Source: Buttiauxella agrestis ATCC 33320 (GTDB taxonomy: Bacteria > Pseudomonadota > Gammaproteobacteria > Enterobacterales > Enterobacteriaceae). Taken from it: 64,000 bases of DNA. The position numbers and the translations under genes were made by a program. The stretch lies in contig JALKFA010000001.1 of assembly GCA_024169445.1 (NCBI GenBank), positions 4,960,001 to 5,024,000 on the forward strand, written 5' to 3'. This document shows, piece after piece, positions 43,920 through 53,294 of the stretch; the stretch's first letter is position 1, and every line of letters begins with the position of its first letter. The notes beneath the pieces are model-generated. The model saw only the letters and a list, made by a program, of their open reading frames with translations. It ran no database searches and had not been told where the DNA came from.

Positions 43920-43933
43920 GTATTTTACTCTCG

Positions 43934-44380
43934 CTACACACTCGATTGATGAGGGTTATTGTCCTGGCTGGCATAGGCTTTTAGCCCTTCTTCTAACTCA
44001 GCTCTACCAGACGTGTTCTCCTTCTCATTAAGAGCGACCTTATTCCCCTCAGGCTTAAATGTATTTTCCTGAGGTTGTGTCTGGCCAAATTGCTTGACCA
44101 GCATATGGGCCAGACCGAATGAGCCCTGGGCACTCAACCGCTGAGCGAGTTGTTCATCGCCCAGTTCACGATAGAAACGCTGAGTATCACTGGAAAACGG
44201 TGAATCTTCGGACGCCAGTGCATCGGTGGCATCGCGCATGTGCTTGAGTACTGTCTTGAGAAAGTGCGTCTCAAACAAGGAAGCTGCTTGCTCCAGCGCC
44301 TCCTGAGGGTTCTCCAGCTTGATATTGTTGAGGGATTGCAAATCGTAATAGGCTCTCTCTGGCCGATCGACAGGCTTCAT
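43934..44380 (-). CDS. flgJ: Single-domain FlgJ rod cap (no muramidase domain)
   Basis: 148 residues. Only the N-terminal rod-binding domain is present (PQEALEQAASLFETHFLKTV, DTQRFYRELGDEQLAQRLS). The C-terminal glucosaminidase/muramidase domain of enteric FlgJ (about 313 residues in total) is absent. The protein still can cap the growing rod. Wall opening must come from elsewhere, possibly the lytic transglycosylase at 63136. Confidence 0.88.
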   Translation of the reverse strand: MKPVDRPERAYYDLQSLNNIKLENPQEALEQAASLFETHFLKTVLKHMRDATDALASEDSPFSSDTQRFYRELGDEQLAQRLSAQGSFGLAHMLVKQFGQTQPQENTFKPEGNKVALNEKENTSGRAELEEGLKAYASQDNNPHQSSV

Positions 44381-44391
44381 TTCATTCCCCT

Positions 44392-45495
44392 TTATATGAC
44401 GATAAGGTCAGCATCCAGCGCACCCGCTTCATCTAACGCTTGCAAAATAGACATCAGATCGCTGGGTGTAGCGCCCAGTTCGTTCAATGACTTGACGATT
44501 TTATCCAGCGAGGTTCCTTCAGGCATGACGGTGATCCGCGGCTTTGCTTCAGACATGTTCACCGTGGAGCGTCGCACTTTCTCCGTGGTCCCTTCCGCCA
44601 GAGCATTCGGTTGGCTGATCTGGGTATTTTCAGTTATGGCTACCGTCAGGTTGCCGTGCGTTACTGCCGCTTTTCTCACATAGACAGTGTCGCTCATCAC
44701 CACGGTGCCTGTGCGGCTGTTCAGTACAATACGCGGGCGCACACGGCCCTCCTGAATCTTTACCTCTTCGAGCATCGCGATGAAATTCACCCGTTGGCTG
44801 GGATCGGATGGTGCTCTGACCCGCACTGAACCCGCGCTATAGGCTGAGGCAACACCGGCGCCAAACCGGGCGGTGATAGCCTGTTCAATATTGCGTGACA
44901 AATTGAAGCTAGGTGTTTTGAGGTTCAGGTTGACATAGCCATTATTGGCGGGTTGGGAAGGGACGGCCTTCTCTACGACTGCACCACCTGGGATCCTGCC
45001 CACCGTCGGTACGTTCACGGTGACACTGGAACCGTCACTCCCTTCGGCTGAGGCACCTCCCACCACCAGGTTACCCTGGGCAAAAGCGTAGACTTCGCCA
45101 TCCACCCCATACAGAGGTGCCAGCAATAGAGTTCCTCCTCGTAGGCTCTTGGCATCGCCCACTGAAGAGACAGTGATATCAATGATTTGACCTGGGGAGG
45201 TCACATTACTGATCTCGGCATGGATGGAGACTGCCGCGACGTTCTTGGTTTTGGCCTGATTCTCCTCCTGAATGCCGAACTGGCGCAGCATGTTGCTCAT
45301 CGACTGCGCCGTGAAGGTCACTTGGTTACGATCGCCCGAACCATCCAGACCAACAACCAGTCCATAGCCGACTAATTGGTTCTTTCGCTCTCCGCCGATC
45401 TCCACCAGGTTAAGCAGTGGCGTCGCCTTAGACTGCACAAATGCAGGCCACAGAACCAGCCAACATATCAACATAATGCGCATGCTTTGCCTCAT
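44392..45495 (-). CDS. flgI: P-ring protein FlgI
   Basis: 367 residues from ATG 45495, with signal peptide (MLICWLVLWPAFVQSKA) and conserved blocks LVGYGLVVGLDGSGD, SVGDAKSLRGGTLLLAPL and the end ILQALDEAGALDADLIVI. Forms the periplasmic bushing. The longer frame would run into flgH. Confidence 0.95.
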   Translation of the reverse strand: MRQSMRIMLICWLVLWPAFVQSKATPLLNLVEIGGERKNQLVGYGLVVGLDGSGDRNQVTFTAQSMSNMLRQFGIQEENQAKTKNVAAVSIHAEISNVTSPGQIIDITVSSVGDAKSLRGGTLLLAPLYGVDGEVYAFAQGNLVVGGASAEGSDGSSVTVNVPTVGRIPGGAVVEKAVPSQPANNGYVNLNLKTPSFNLSRNIEQAITARFGAGVASAYSAGSVRVRAPSDPSQRVNFIAMLEEVKIQEGRVRPRIVLNSRTGTVVMSDTVYVRKAAVTHGNLTVAITENTQISQPNALAEGTTEKVRRSTVNMSEAKPRITVMPEGTSLDKIVKSLNELGATPSDLMSILQALDEAGALDADLIVI

Positions 45496-45497
45496 GG

Positions 45498-46181
45498 TTA
45501 GATTGGACTCCAGGGACTGTAGAAGAACTTGGTCAACCAACCTGGATTGTTACTATTGGCCATCGTGCCTCGCCCGGTATAACTGATGCGGGCATCCGCC
45601 AGACGCTGGGAAGAGACACGGTTTAGACCGTCAATGTCTTCAACGCGTACCAACCCACTCAAACGGATATACTCATCGCCCTGGTTAAGCTTGAGCCACT
45701 TCTCCCCCTTGACCTGTAAGTTGCCGTTAGGCAGCACACTGGCGACCACCACGGTGATGGCCCCTTGCAATGAGTTATTCTGAGAGCTCTGGGCACTGCC
45801 ATCGAAGTTGCGGTCCGCGCTGACGCTGCCCGATCCCTGCTTCGTCGTCCCTGAACTTCCTGTCGAATCCCCATTTGCAGAAGCATCACTGCTCTTGCCG
45901 TAACTGGTGTCAGCTTTCTTGCTGGAGGATGTTTTCTCATCCAGGGTGATCGTCAGCATGTCGCCAACCCGGTAAGCACGCCGATCCTGGAACAGGGTCA
46001 TGACGTAACTACGGTTGTACAGGGTACCCTGGCTCGCATAGGTGACCGGCTGGGATTCCAGTTGCGGAGGGGCAAAACTCTCCTCTTCCGGCTGGCCTTG
46101 CGAGTCCGTGGAAGGCGATGAGCATCCCTGTATCAACAACCCCATTACCACCAGAGCGCACCATTTAGACCCTTTGTTCAT
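45498..46181 (-). CDS. flgH: L-ring lipoprotein FlgH
   Basis: 227 residues with lipobox LIQGC (Cys20). Conserved segments are LFQDRRAYRVGDMLTITLDE and ISYTGRGTMANSNNPGWLTK. Forms the outer-membrane ring. Confidence 0.95.
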   Translation of the reverse strand: MNKGSKWCALVVMGLLIQGCSSPSTDSQGQPEEESFAPPQLESQPVTYASQGTLYNRSYVMTLFQDRRAYRVGDMLTITLDEKTSSSKKADTSYGKSSDASANGDSTGSSGTTKQGSGSVSADRNFDGSAQSSQNNSLQGAITVVVASVLPNGNLQVKGEKWLKLNQGDEYIRLSGLVRVEDIDGLNRVSSQRLADARISYTGRGTMANSNNPGWLTKFFYSPWSPI

Positions 46182-46189
46182 GTTAATCC

Positions 46190-46975
46190 TTACAGCATCC
46201 GGTTGAGTGTCTGCAGCATCTCATCGGCCGCTGTCATCACCTTGGCATTCATCTCGTAGGCACGCTGAGTCGCAATCATGTCTACCATCTCTTGTGCCAC
46301 GTTGACGTTAGCCCCTTCCAGCGTTCCTTGCTTGATGGTGCCGAAATAGTCTTCACCGGGGACACCCTCGTTAGGTGCTCCGGATCCCTGCGTTTCCAGG
46401 AAGAGGTTACCGCCGATAGGTTCCAGCCCCCCGGTGTTGATGAAACTGGCCAATGTAATGTTGCCCAGCTCTTCCGGTTCTGCTGAACCTGCAACCACGG
46501 CAGAAACCGTCCCGTCTGTGCCAATGCTGAGGCCCGTCGCATTTTCAGGGATAGTGATCTGGGGAATCAGTGGCAAACCAGCGGCATTCACCAGTGTACC
46601 GTCGCTGTTAACATGGAATTGGCCATCACGGGTATAGGCCGTGGTACCGTCTGGCATTTCTATCTGAAAGAAGCCCTTACCGACGATGGAGGCATCGGTC
46701 TCCGCACCTGTCGTGAGGGCACTGCCCTGCAGAAACATCTTCTGGGTGCCCACCACCTGGACACCAGTGCCGATTTGCAAACCGCTTGGACGCTGGTTCT
46801 GAGCATCCATCTGGGCACCAGCCTGAAACTGCTTCTGATAGAAGAGATCGTTGAATGCCACACGATCTTTTTTAAAGGCAATGGTGTTAACGTTGGCCAG
46901 GTTGTTGGAGATAACCGTCATCTTGGCGTCTTGAGCAGTCAGACCTGTCTGACTAACAAAAAGGGTACCTTGCAT
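46190..46975 (-). CDS. flgG: Distal rod protein FlgG
   Basis: 261 residues, rod motif LTAQDAKMTVISNNLANVNT and C-terminal EMVDMIATQRAYEMNAKVMT, the classic FlgG signature. Confidence 0.95.
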   Translation of the reverse strand: MQGTLFVSQTGLTAQDAKMTVISNNLANVNTIAFKKDRVAFNDLFYQKQFQAGAQMDAQNQRPSGLQIGTGVQVVGTQKMFLQGSALTTGAETDASIVGKGFFQIEMPDGTTAYTRDGQFHVNSDGTLVNAAGLPLIPQITIPENATGLSIGTDGTVSAVVAGSAEPEELGNITLASFINTGGLEPIGGNLFLETQGSGAPNEGVPGEDYFGTIKQGTLEGANVNVAQEMVDMIATQRAYEMNAKVMTAADEMLQTLNRML

Positions 46976-46997
46976 TACTTTCTCACTTCATTAATTA

Positions 46998-47735
46998 TCA
47001 GGCTGGGCGGATCAAACGGGTGGAAGCCTGGCTAAGCTCTTCCGCGGTTTTCATCATCTTTACCTGGAGTTCAAACTGTCGGCTGGTGTTAAGGATGGCG
47101 ACCATCTCTTCAACCGGATTCACGTTACTGGCCTCCAGGAAACCGCTCGCCACAGGTACGGAATCATCCGCCGGCAAGGGAGCATTGCCGATTCTGGCCT
47201 GGAAAAAACCATCCGCATCTTTGACCAGGTTTGTCAGCTCGGGCTTCACCCTCTTGAGTGTTGCCACCTCCAGCAGCACCTCCCCCCCTGAGTCGGGAAC
47301 CACGCTGACTCGCCCTTGTTCGGTGATGTTGAGCGATCGGTGATCGGGGATTTCAATCTGCTGACCATCCATGTCGAGCACCGGGTACTGGCCCATCATC
47401 AAGATGCCGTTCTCATCGATATGCATAGCGCCAGCGCGGGTGTAGCGCTCCTGGCCATTCACCTGCACAGCCAGCATGCCTTCTCCACGAATACCGATAT
47501 CCAGTTCATTGCCGGTATTTTCCAGCGGACCTGGCGCAAACTTGCTGCCCGTCCCCTGAGGGACGGCCATATGTCGGGTAGCCAGGCCATCGCCACCAAC
47601 CGCATAGCTGCGGGCACGCTCATAGTCGGCACGAAAACCGGTGGTATTCACATTCGCAAGGTTGTTGGCATGTACCTGTTGGGAAAGCATGCTGCGATTA
47701 GCGCCGCTCATGGCGGTGTAAATCAGCTTATCCAT
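46998..47735 (-). CDS. flgF: Proximal rod protein FlgF
   Basis: 245 residues, starting MDKLIYTAMSGANRSMLSQQ with the rod motif HANNLANVNTTGF and ending in NPVEEMVAILNTSRQFELQV. Start codon touches the flgE stop. Confidence 0.94.
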   Translation of the reverse strand: MDKLIYTAMSGANRSMLSQQVHANNLANVNTTGFRADYERARSYAVGGDGLATRHMAVPQGTGSKFAPGPLENTGNELDIGIRGEGMLAVQVNGQERYTRAGAMHIDENGILMMGQYPVLDMDGQQIEIPDHRSLNITEQGRVSVVPDSGGEVLLEVATLKRVKPELTNLVKDADGFFQARIGNAPLPADDSVPVASGFLEASNVNPVEEMVAILNTSRQFELQVKMMKTAEELSQASTRLIRPA

Positions 47736-48958
47736 CAGATGGCCTGCATCAGCACTTGATCAAGCTGACTCTGCACTGCGATAGCTTTGGTGTTGGCCTG
47801 GTAGTTACGCTGTACTTCCATCATGTAAACCATTTCGCCCGTCACGTCGGTAGTGGAGTTTTGCAACGACTGGGACTCAATTCCGCCATACACGCCAGTC
47901 CCCGGGGTACCATAGAGTGGCTGACCGGAGGTTGAGGTCTGGGTCCAACTGGTGTTGTCCGCCACTGCCAGAGCTTCCGGATTCGGGAAGGTCGCTAACA
48001 CAACTTGCCCTTGCAGCATCGTCTCGCCGTTGGAGTAAGTCGCATAGATATTGCCGTACTCATCCACCGTCACACCGGTCTGATCGCCCGCGGGGTAACC
48101 ATTGGATGAGTTAAGTTGGTTACTGAACGGCACCGCATACTGAGTGGTTTGGGTCAGATCAACCTCAATGCTCATGGCGCCAGCGCCCTGAAGCAGAGGA
48201 TCATTTAGCGGAATGTCCAGGGTAAAATTGCCGCCGGAAACTAAGTTGCCGTCAGTGTCAAACTGCAAAGTCTGCGGACCCGGAGGGGTGCAATAACCGT
48301 TTGCAGGCTGACCATCCATATAAACCTGTACTTCCCAGGAACCATCCGCCGTTTTGGTGTAGTACTGGGAAACGGTGTGCTGGTTGCCCATAGAGTCATA
48401 GACCACAGTCGAGTTAGTGCTGTGATAGCTGTTTGGGTCAGATGGATCAAAAGTCGTGGTTGTGCGGTCAATAATCTCTGCGTTCTGATCGAGGTTCATT
48501 CCCAGATCCACGTCGCTGGTCTCCATCGGCGGCATGGAACCGTTATCTAATTGCAGATCGTCCAGTTGCCCGCTCATGATGTTGCCGTTTTCATCGACCG
48601 GATAACCTTGTACGCGGTTACCGTTGCTATCGACGATATAGCCATCTTCATCCTGGTGGAAGTTGCCAGCACGAGTGTAATAGGTCTGGCCGTCGGCACC
48701 CTGGGTGATAAAGAAACCATCCCCGGTGATCGCCATGTCCAGGTCACGTCCGGTGAAGGTCGTGGTACCTAACGCAGAAAAGTTTTGCGTGGTATAGCCT
48801 GACGATACCCCTGCTGCCTGGCCGCCTGCATAGAGGGCCGAGAAGGTCGTCGTGGACTCCATATATCCAACCGTTGCCGAGTTGGCAATATCCATGCTGA
48901 TGGTATTGAGGCTTTGGCTGGCGGCGTTCAGGCCACTTACCGAAATTGCGTAACTCAT
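47735..48958 (-). CDS. flgE: Hook protein FlgE
   Basis: 407 residues: N-terminal MSYAISVSGLNAASQSLNTI, hook core with long Asn/Gly/Ser-rich D1-D2 insert, C-terminal MVYMMEVQRNYQANTKAIAV. Length is close to the enteric FlgE. Confidence 0.95.
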   Translation of the reverse strand: MSYAISVSGLNAASQSLNTISMDIANSATVGYMESTTTFSALYAGGQAAGVSSGYTTQNFSALGTTTFTGRDLDMAITGDGFFITQGADGQTYYTRAGNFHQDEDGYIVDSNGNRVQGYPVDENGNIMSGQLDDLQLDNGSMPPMETSDVDLGMNLDQNAEIIDRTTTTFDPSDPNSYHSTNSTVVYDSMGNQHTVSQYYTKTADGSWEVQVYMDGQPANGYCTPPGPQTLQFDTDGNLVSGGNFTLDIPLNDPLLQGAGAMSIEVDLTQTTQYAVPFSNQLNSSNGYPAGDQTGVTVDEYGNIYATYSNGETMLQGQVVLATFPNPEALAVADNTSWTQTSTSGQPLYGTPGTGVYGGIESQSLQNSTTDVTGEMVYMMEVQRNYQANTKAIAVQSQLDQVLMQAI

Positions 48959-49815
48959 AGTTTCGTTTCCTCTGTGGTATCGTCCCCTCCTTGGGATGGA
49001 GGAGCGCTAATTTTCGAAATATCAAACAACGGCACCATGCCAACCCCTTCAACATCCAGCATCAAGCCCTCTTGTCCTTTAAGGGTCACGGAGTTCACAA
49101 CCCCGCTGAAATAGGTTGGTGTTGTGCCTATTTCGTCGCCAATGACAGTCTCGGCCTCAATGCGATACTCACCTTCAGGCAAGCCAAGCGTCTTGCCATC
49201 CAATACAAAAGCAACCTCGCCGGCCGTCTGCGGCCCGAGCGTTACCGTGCCCACTTCAGCGTCAAATTCGTCATAGATCCGGATGCTGACGTTGTCGTAG
49301 TCCTTATCCAGCAGCAGTTCCCCTTCCAGAACGGTTTCGGGGCCCAGCGTGACCGAGTCATCAGGTGCGGTGACCGTATTGCCGATCAGCTGCTCGGTTG
49401 ATACAACCAGGTTGTTTTCCGCTACGGCATAAAGCGCATTCATCGTCATGCGCATGTATTCCATACTCGTCACCTGGGCGAACATCGCCATCTGGGTGAC
49501 GAATTCGGTACTATCGACGGGGTTGGTGGGGTCCTGATAGGTCAACTGCGCCAACATCAGATCGACAAAGACGTTGGCAACCTGGGGAGGGGCTTCCCCT
49601 GTTTCGGAACCATCGGTGGGCTCCTCTGGCTCCTCTGTGGACGTGCTTGTCGTCGTGGCAGTAGGGGTTCCCGCTGCCGACGGTGTTGCCTTTGCCTGAG
49701 TAGCCATGGCGCTCATTGGAGCCACCATGCCGTTAATCTGAGACAGCATGTTCTGTGATCCCGGCAGGCGATTACCCGGATAGGTGTTCACAGGGTTAAG
49801 AGCCGCCGTTTTCAT
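48955..49815 (-). CDS. flgD: Hook capping protein FlgD
   Basis: 286 residues. A Thr/Glu-rich low-complexity stretch (~45-75) precedes the conserved FlgD core (FVDLMLAQLTYQDPTNPVDS) and a Tudor/FnIII-like C-terminal part (VSIRIYDEFDAEVGTV). Longer than E. coli FlgD (231) because of the low-complexity insert and an extended end. Confidence 0.93.
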   Translation of the reverse strand: MKTAALNPVNTYPGNRLPGSQNMLSQINGMVAPMSAMATQAKATPSAAGTPTATTTSTSTEEPEEPTDGSETGEAPPQVANVFVDLMLAQLTYQDPTNPVDSTEFVTQMAMFAQVTSMEYMRMTMNALYAVAENNLVVSTEQLIGNTVTAPDDSVTLGPETVLEGELLLDKDYDNVSIRIYDEFDAEVGTVTLGPQTAGEVAFVLDGKTLGLPEGEYRIEAETVIGDEIGTTPTYFSGVVNSVTLKGQEGLMLDVEGVGMVPLFDISKISAPPSQGGDDTTEETKL

Positions 49816-50246
49816 CAGACCCGGTCTCCCATACGCAACAGGCTCTGCTGCATGCTCTTAGCCTGATTCAGGATCTCGACGTTGGCCTCGTAGTTACGAG
49901 AAGCTGACAGCATGTCGGCCATCTCTTCCACCACATTGACGTTGGAGTAGTAGACATAGCCTTCAGCGTCTGCCAGTGGGTTATCCGGCTCGTGACGCTT
50001 CTGCACAGGCTGATCCGTCTGGACAATTCCCTGAACGGCTACCCCAGCTGAAGCAGCACGCTCGGTGGCGCTCAGGGTCGGATCATTGTAAATAGTGCTA
50101 AATACGGGCTTCAGAGCACGATAGGCTTCTGCTTCGCTACCGCTGATCGAATCGGCGTTGGCCAGATTGCTCGAGATGGTGTTGAGTCTCAGGCTATTCG
50201 CGTTGATGGCGGTACCGGCGATGTCATAAATTTTTCCGAAGGACAT
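49815..50246 (-). CDS. flgC: Proximal rod protein FlgC
   Basis: 143 residues with SLRLNTISSNLANADSISGS near the N terminus and NVNVVEEMADMLSASRNYEA at the C terminus. Confidence 0.95.
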   Translation of the reverse strand: MSFGKIYDIAGTAINANSLRLNTISSNLANADSISGSEAEAYRALKPVFSTIYNDPTLSATERAASAGVAVQGIVQTDQPVQKRHEPDNPLADAEGYVYYSNVNVVEEMADMLSASRNYEANVEILNQAKSMQQSLLRMGDRV

Positions 50247-50287
50247 GGCGTGTTTCTATCTCGTCTTGTCTGTCTAATGTTGAGTGA

Positions 50288-50674
50288 TTACTTACCGTCA
50301 ATCGCAGTGGCAAGCCCGTTGAACTTGCTGTTGAGAAATTTCAGGCTGGTTTGGAAATCCATCGTATTCTCGGCAACCCTTGCTTGTTCGATGCCCGCTT
50401 CTACCGTGTTACCGTCACGAGTCACCTGATGGGGGTTGCGATATTTCAGGTTCAATCCAGCCTGAGTCATGCTCATTGCCGGGATAGGAGCGACGATGTC
50501 GTCAGGAGAGGAAACACTTCCTTCGGGAACAGCGGATCGAAATTCCAGATCTCGTGCGGCATAGTTCGGTGTATCGGCATTGGCTAGATTACTGGCCAAG
50601 ACCCTGCTACGCTCCACGCGAAAGTCGAGCGCTTCCGGGTGAATTCCAAGCGCCTTTTCGAAACTGATTCCCAT
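50288..50674 (-). CDS. flgB: Proximal rod protein FlgB
   Basis: 128 residues with RSRVLASNLANADTPNYAAR. Strong ribosome site (AAGGAGGAGG) before ATG 50674. First gene of the leftward flgBCDEFGHIJKL-lafW operon, driven by the sigma-54-type promoter at 50723-50738. Confidence 0.95.
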   Translation of the reverse strand: MGISFEKALGIHPEALDFRVERSRVLASNLANADTPNYAARDLEFRSAVPEGSVSSPDDIVAPIPAMSMTQAGLNLKYRNPHQVTRDGNTVEAGIEQARVAENTMDFQTSLKFLNSKFNGLATAIDGK

Positions 50675-50702
50675 CTACCCTCCTCCTTATAGTTCAGCAG
50701 AG

Positions 50703-51569
50703 ATGAAACGACACACAGCCAAAGCAATTTCCATGCCAATAATTTCCACTCATCTAATTGAGGGGAGATCGGCGCGCTTGTCGAGTCTGTGCCTCGCCGC
50801 CACACTATTGCTGTTTTGCGCCAACAGTCTTGCTTCGAGCACACCTGCAACAGAGGCCCCAGCACCTGTTGGGGCGGCAGTATCCCCCCCGGGGGTCGAT
50901 CCCGCTGCACTGAAGCAATTTGTCAACAACTACTGGCAACAGCGCTTCAAACAACACGCTGAACGCGTCAACTGGCGTGATTATCAATGGCAAATTGAAA
51001 TAACTGTGCCTGAGGCGATCGGTAAACTTCCGCCCTGCCAGCAGCCCTATCAGGCGGAAGACTCTCAGAGTAAATTGCCGATTGGACGACAACCTCTGCG
51101 AGTGCGTTGCCCGGACTCTCCAGGATGGATGGTGACGACCCGCAGCCAAATCTCGGTATTGATGCCCGTGCTTGTCACAAGGACTGCTCTCTCGCCAGAA
51201 CACTATTTGCAGGCAAGCGATCTCGCGGTCACCCAGACCCTGCTGACGGCTCATCAGGACGATGTACTAATCGATCCCGCACAGGCTATTGGCCGCCAGC
51301 CTCTGAGACCATTGCGGGCCGGTCAACCTGTGCGTAATAAGATGCTCGCCGCGGCTCTGCTGGTGCGCAAAGGCGATAATGTGCGCCTGACAATGAACGA
51401 TGGGACGATGTCTATTTCCATGGAGGGGACAGCCCTGCAAAACGGGCAGAGGGGGGAAATCATCAGTGTCAAAAATGGAACTAGCGGAAAAATTATTTCC
51501 GCCTCGGTAACAGGCCCCGGCCAGTTGCTCATTCAGACTGAATCAGTGGTTGAAGACCCTGACAAATAA
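50703..51569 (+). CDS. flgA: P-ring assembly chaperone FlgA
   Basis: 288 residues, longer than E. coli FlgA (219). N-terminal hydrophobic export signal (LSSLCLAATLLLFCANSLAS), an Ala/Pro-rich linker, and the C-terminal SAF domain (LLVRKGDNVRLTMNDG; GTSGKIISASVTGPGQ). It assists FlgI polymerisation in the periplasm. Diverges from flgB; its first codons carry the flgB promoter. An alternative ATG is at 50733. Confidence 0.9.
   Translation: MKRHTAKAISMPIISTHLIEGRSARLSSLCLAATLLLFCANSLASSTPATEAPAPVGAAVSPPGVDPAALKQFVNNYWQQRFKQHAERVNWRDYQWQIEITVPEAIGKLPPCQQPYQAEDSQSKLPIGRQPLRVRCPDSPGWMVTTRSQISVLMPVLVTRTALSPEHYLQASDLAVTQTLLTAHQDDVLIDPAQAIGRQPLRPLRAGQPVRNKMLAAALLVRKGDNVRLTMNDGTMSISMEGTALQNGQRGEIISVKNGTSGKIISASVTGPGQLLIQTESVVEDPDK
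50723..50738 (-). promoter_or_regulatory. Sigma-54-type promoter of the flgB operon
   Basis: Minus strand TGGCATGGAAATTGCT: GG-N10-GC with TGGCA and TTGCT cores, ending about 49 bases before the flgB ATG. It overlaps the flgA 5' coding end. Confidence 0.8.
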
Positions 51570-51571
51570 AA

Positions 51572-51587
51572 CGGCATGTATATTGCA
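51572..51587 (+). promoter_or_regulatory. Sigma-54-type promoter before maf
   Basis: CGGCATGTATATTGCA: GG at 51573, GC at 51585, N10 spacing, GGCA and TTGCA cores. It begins 2 bases after the flgA stop. The leader to maf would be about 110 bases. Confidence 0.72.
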
Positions 51588-51710
51588 TACTTAATGATTC
51601 TCGAGCCAACGGCACATTAACGAGTGCCGCCTGCGCTGTATTCACCCCGAGTCGCCTTACCTGTGTCTGGAGCGAATCAGTGAACGCAGTTTCATTAAGA
51701 GCAATAAACG

Positions 51711-52991
51711 ATGTCTGAAGCGCACCTGACCCAACACCTCGCTATCATTGCCCACCGCTGGCCTGCTTTGGCAGAATCCCTCAACCAGATATCCCCACTG
51801 TCAGCGGCGAATGTGATGGAAGGGCATTGCGGCACTCTGCTGATCGATGGGGTTCAACTGACCAGCCGCCACAACCGGCTGGCTGAGGCACAGGTTCAGG
51901 CCAATTGCCTACCAGAAGTGGCACAGCTCAATGTCTACGGTGTTGGACTGGGTGACTTGCCGCGCGTACTACTTCTGCGTTCCACTCTGGAATGCCTTCA
52001 TGTTTTCATCATGAACCGCGCCCTGTTTCTGCTCTCCCTTTCTGTCATGGAGCAACAGGACTGGCTGCAAGACTCCAGGGTATGTCTGGCGCTGGCCGAC
52101 AGCGAAGAGGAGATCCGTCTGCCCTTCTTTGCCTTACCCGCCGAGTTGCATCTGGCTGAAGACAAGGCAAACCGGATACGGGATCGCCTCACCAGGGAAA
52201 TAACGCTTCCGCATACCAACCGTCGTTACCAACAGCATTTCCCCATGCTACGACAACGGATCGCCGACAATAAACGGTTGCTGAAACGGGATGGTGATGT
52301 CGCTTCGCTCTTCAATAGCGCGGTAGGTTGCCAGGCGTTAGTCATTGGGGCCGGCCCAACCCTGGAGTCACATATCCCCCGCTTACAGGTGCTGCAACAC
52401 CATGCGGATCGCCCGCTGCTGATTGCCGTCGATACCGCATGCCGGGCGCTGTTTGCTCACAATATCCGACCTGATTGGGTTGTCTCTATCGACCATCTTA
52501 TTGATGAAGAAAAACTTCCGCCCTCAGACTGTGGGCTAATCTATTTCCCCCTGGTCCCCACCCGAACACTGATGGCCTGGCGTGGAAAGCGCCTCGCGGC
52601 GTATTCCAGCAGCCCGCTCTACCAACCGCTGCGCAAGGTGCTACCAAAAGCACTGCTTAATTCAGGAGGAAGCGTTATCCATCCAGCCATTGATCTGGCC
52701 GTACGAATGGGTTGCGGTGAGATTACCTTGCTGGGTGCGGACTTTGCTTTCCCTGGAGGGAAAACCCATACCGGTTGGGACGTTGGCGCACTGAATACCA
52801 CGCTTGAGCAAGCGAAGCATTGGGTGCTCAATGGACACGATCAACGCATCAGCACCAACGTGAGTTTCACAGGCTACCGTATTCAACTTGAGCGTTATAT
52901 CGCTACTCATCCCGAGGTCAGTTTCTGGAATGGTAGTCGCGAAGGTGCTGCCATTTCGGGTTGCCGCTATCATCCGGAGTTCACCTCATGA
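51711..52991 (+). CDS. maf: Maf-type flagellin glycosyltransferase (DUF115/MAF_flag10 family)
   Basis: 426 residues. The central Rossmann-like core of the motility-associated-factor family is visible: ALVIGAGPTLESHIPRLQVL, PLLIAVDTACRALFAHNIRP, VVSIDHL, and GGSVIHPAIDLAVRMGCGEI followed by TLLGADFAFPGGKTH. Maf proteins transfer pseudaminic or legionaminic acid to Ser/Thr of flagellin in the cytoplasm. Here it pairs with the complete CMP-Leg-type operon at 24244-32926. It is shorter than many Maf proteins (600 or more), resembling the compact single-core form. Confidence 0.85.
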   Translation: MSEAHLTQHLAIIAHRWPALAESLNQISPLSAANVMEGHCGTLLIDGVQLTSRHNRLAEAQVQANCLPEVAQLNVYGVGLGDLPRVLLLRSTLECLHVFIMNRALFLLSLSVMEQQDWLQDSRVCLALADSEEEIRLPFFALPAELHLAEDKANRIRDRLTREITLPHTNRRYQQHFPMLRQRIADNKRLLKRDGDVASLFNSAVGCQALVIGAGPTLESHIPRLQVLQHHADRPLLIAVDTACRALFAHNIRPDWVVSIDHLIDEEKLPPSDCGLIYFPLVPTRTLMAWRGKRLAAYSSSPLYQPLRKVLPKALLNSGGSVIHPAIDLAVRMGCGEITLLGADFAFPGGKTHTGWDVGALNTTLEQAKHWVLNGHDQRISTNVSFTGYRIQLERYIATHPEVSFWNGSREGAAISGCRYHPEFTS

Positions 52992-53239
52992 CTATTTCGA
53001 CCCGGCTCATTACGCTTGCAGGACAATTCCGTCTGGGATTGGCTCTGGATGCGGCATTGGAACTTCCGCCCCTGATGAAGTCGCTGGTTCCTCTACTGCC
53101 TGCTCTCCCACCAGCGACACAACAGCAGTTACCGCAAATAATGTCGGCGATACTCGCCTGTCAGGAACGGGAAGATTGGCTCGGTCTTGCCGATTGGTTG
53201 GAATATGAACTACTTCATCTTCTTTCAGATCAGGTGTAG
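52988..53239 (+). CDS. Small helical protein coupled to maf, unknown function
   Basis: 83 residues, Leu/Pro-rich and helical (RLGLALDAALELPPLMKSL; EREDWLGLADWLEYELLHLL). Its ATG overlaps the maf stop. No family recognised. Coupling suggests a partner, chaperone or specificity subunit of the glycosyltransferase. Confidence 0.65.
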   Translation: MTISTRLITLAGQFRLGLALDAALELPPLMKSLVPLLPALPPATQQQLPQIMSAILACQEREDWLGLADWLEYELLHLLSDQV

Positions 53240-53294
53240 TGCGATGAAAAGCAGCACTTTGAAGATTTTTATTAAAAAAATGCAATGATAGTTA

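Noticed and set aside
50593-50608. GG-N10-GC site (TGGCCAAGACCCTGCT) upstream of flgA
   Set aside because: Spacing fits sigma-54, but the TTGC core is missing and it lies in conserved flgB coding sequence, so chance is more likely.
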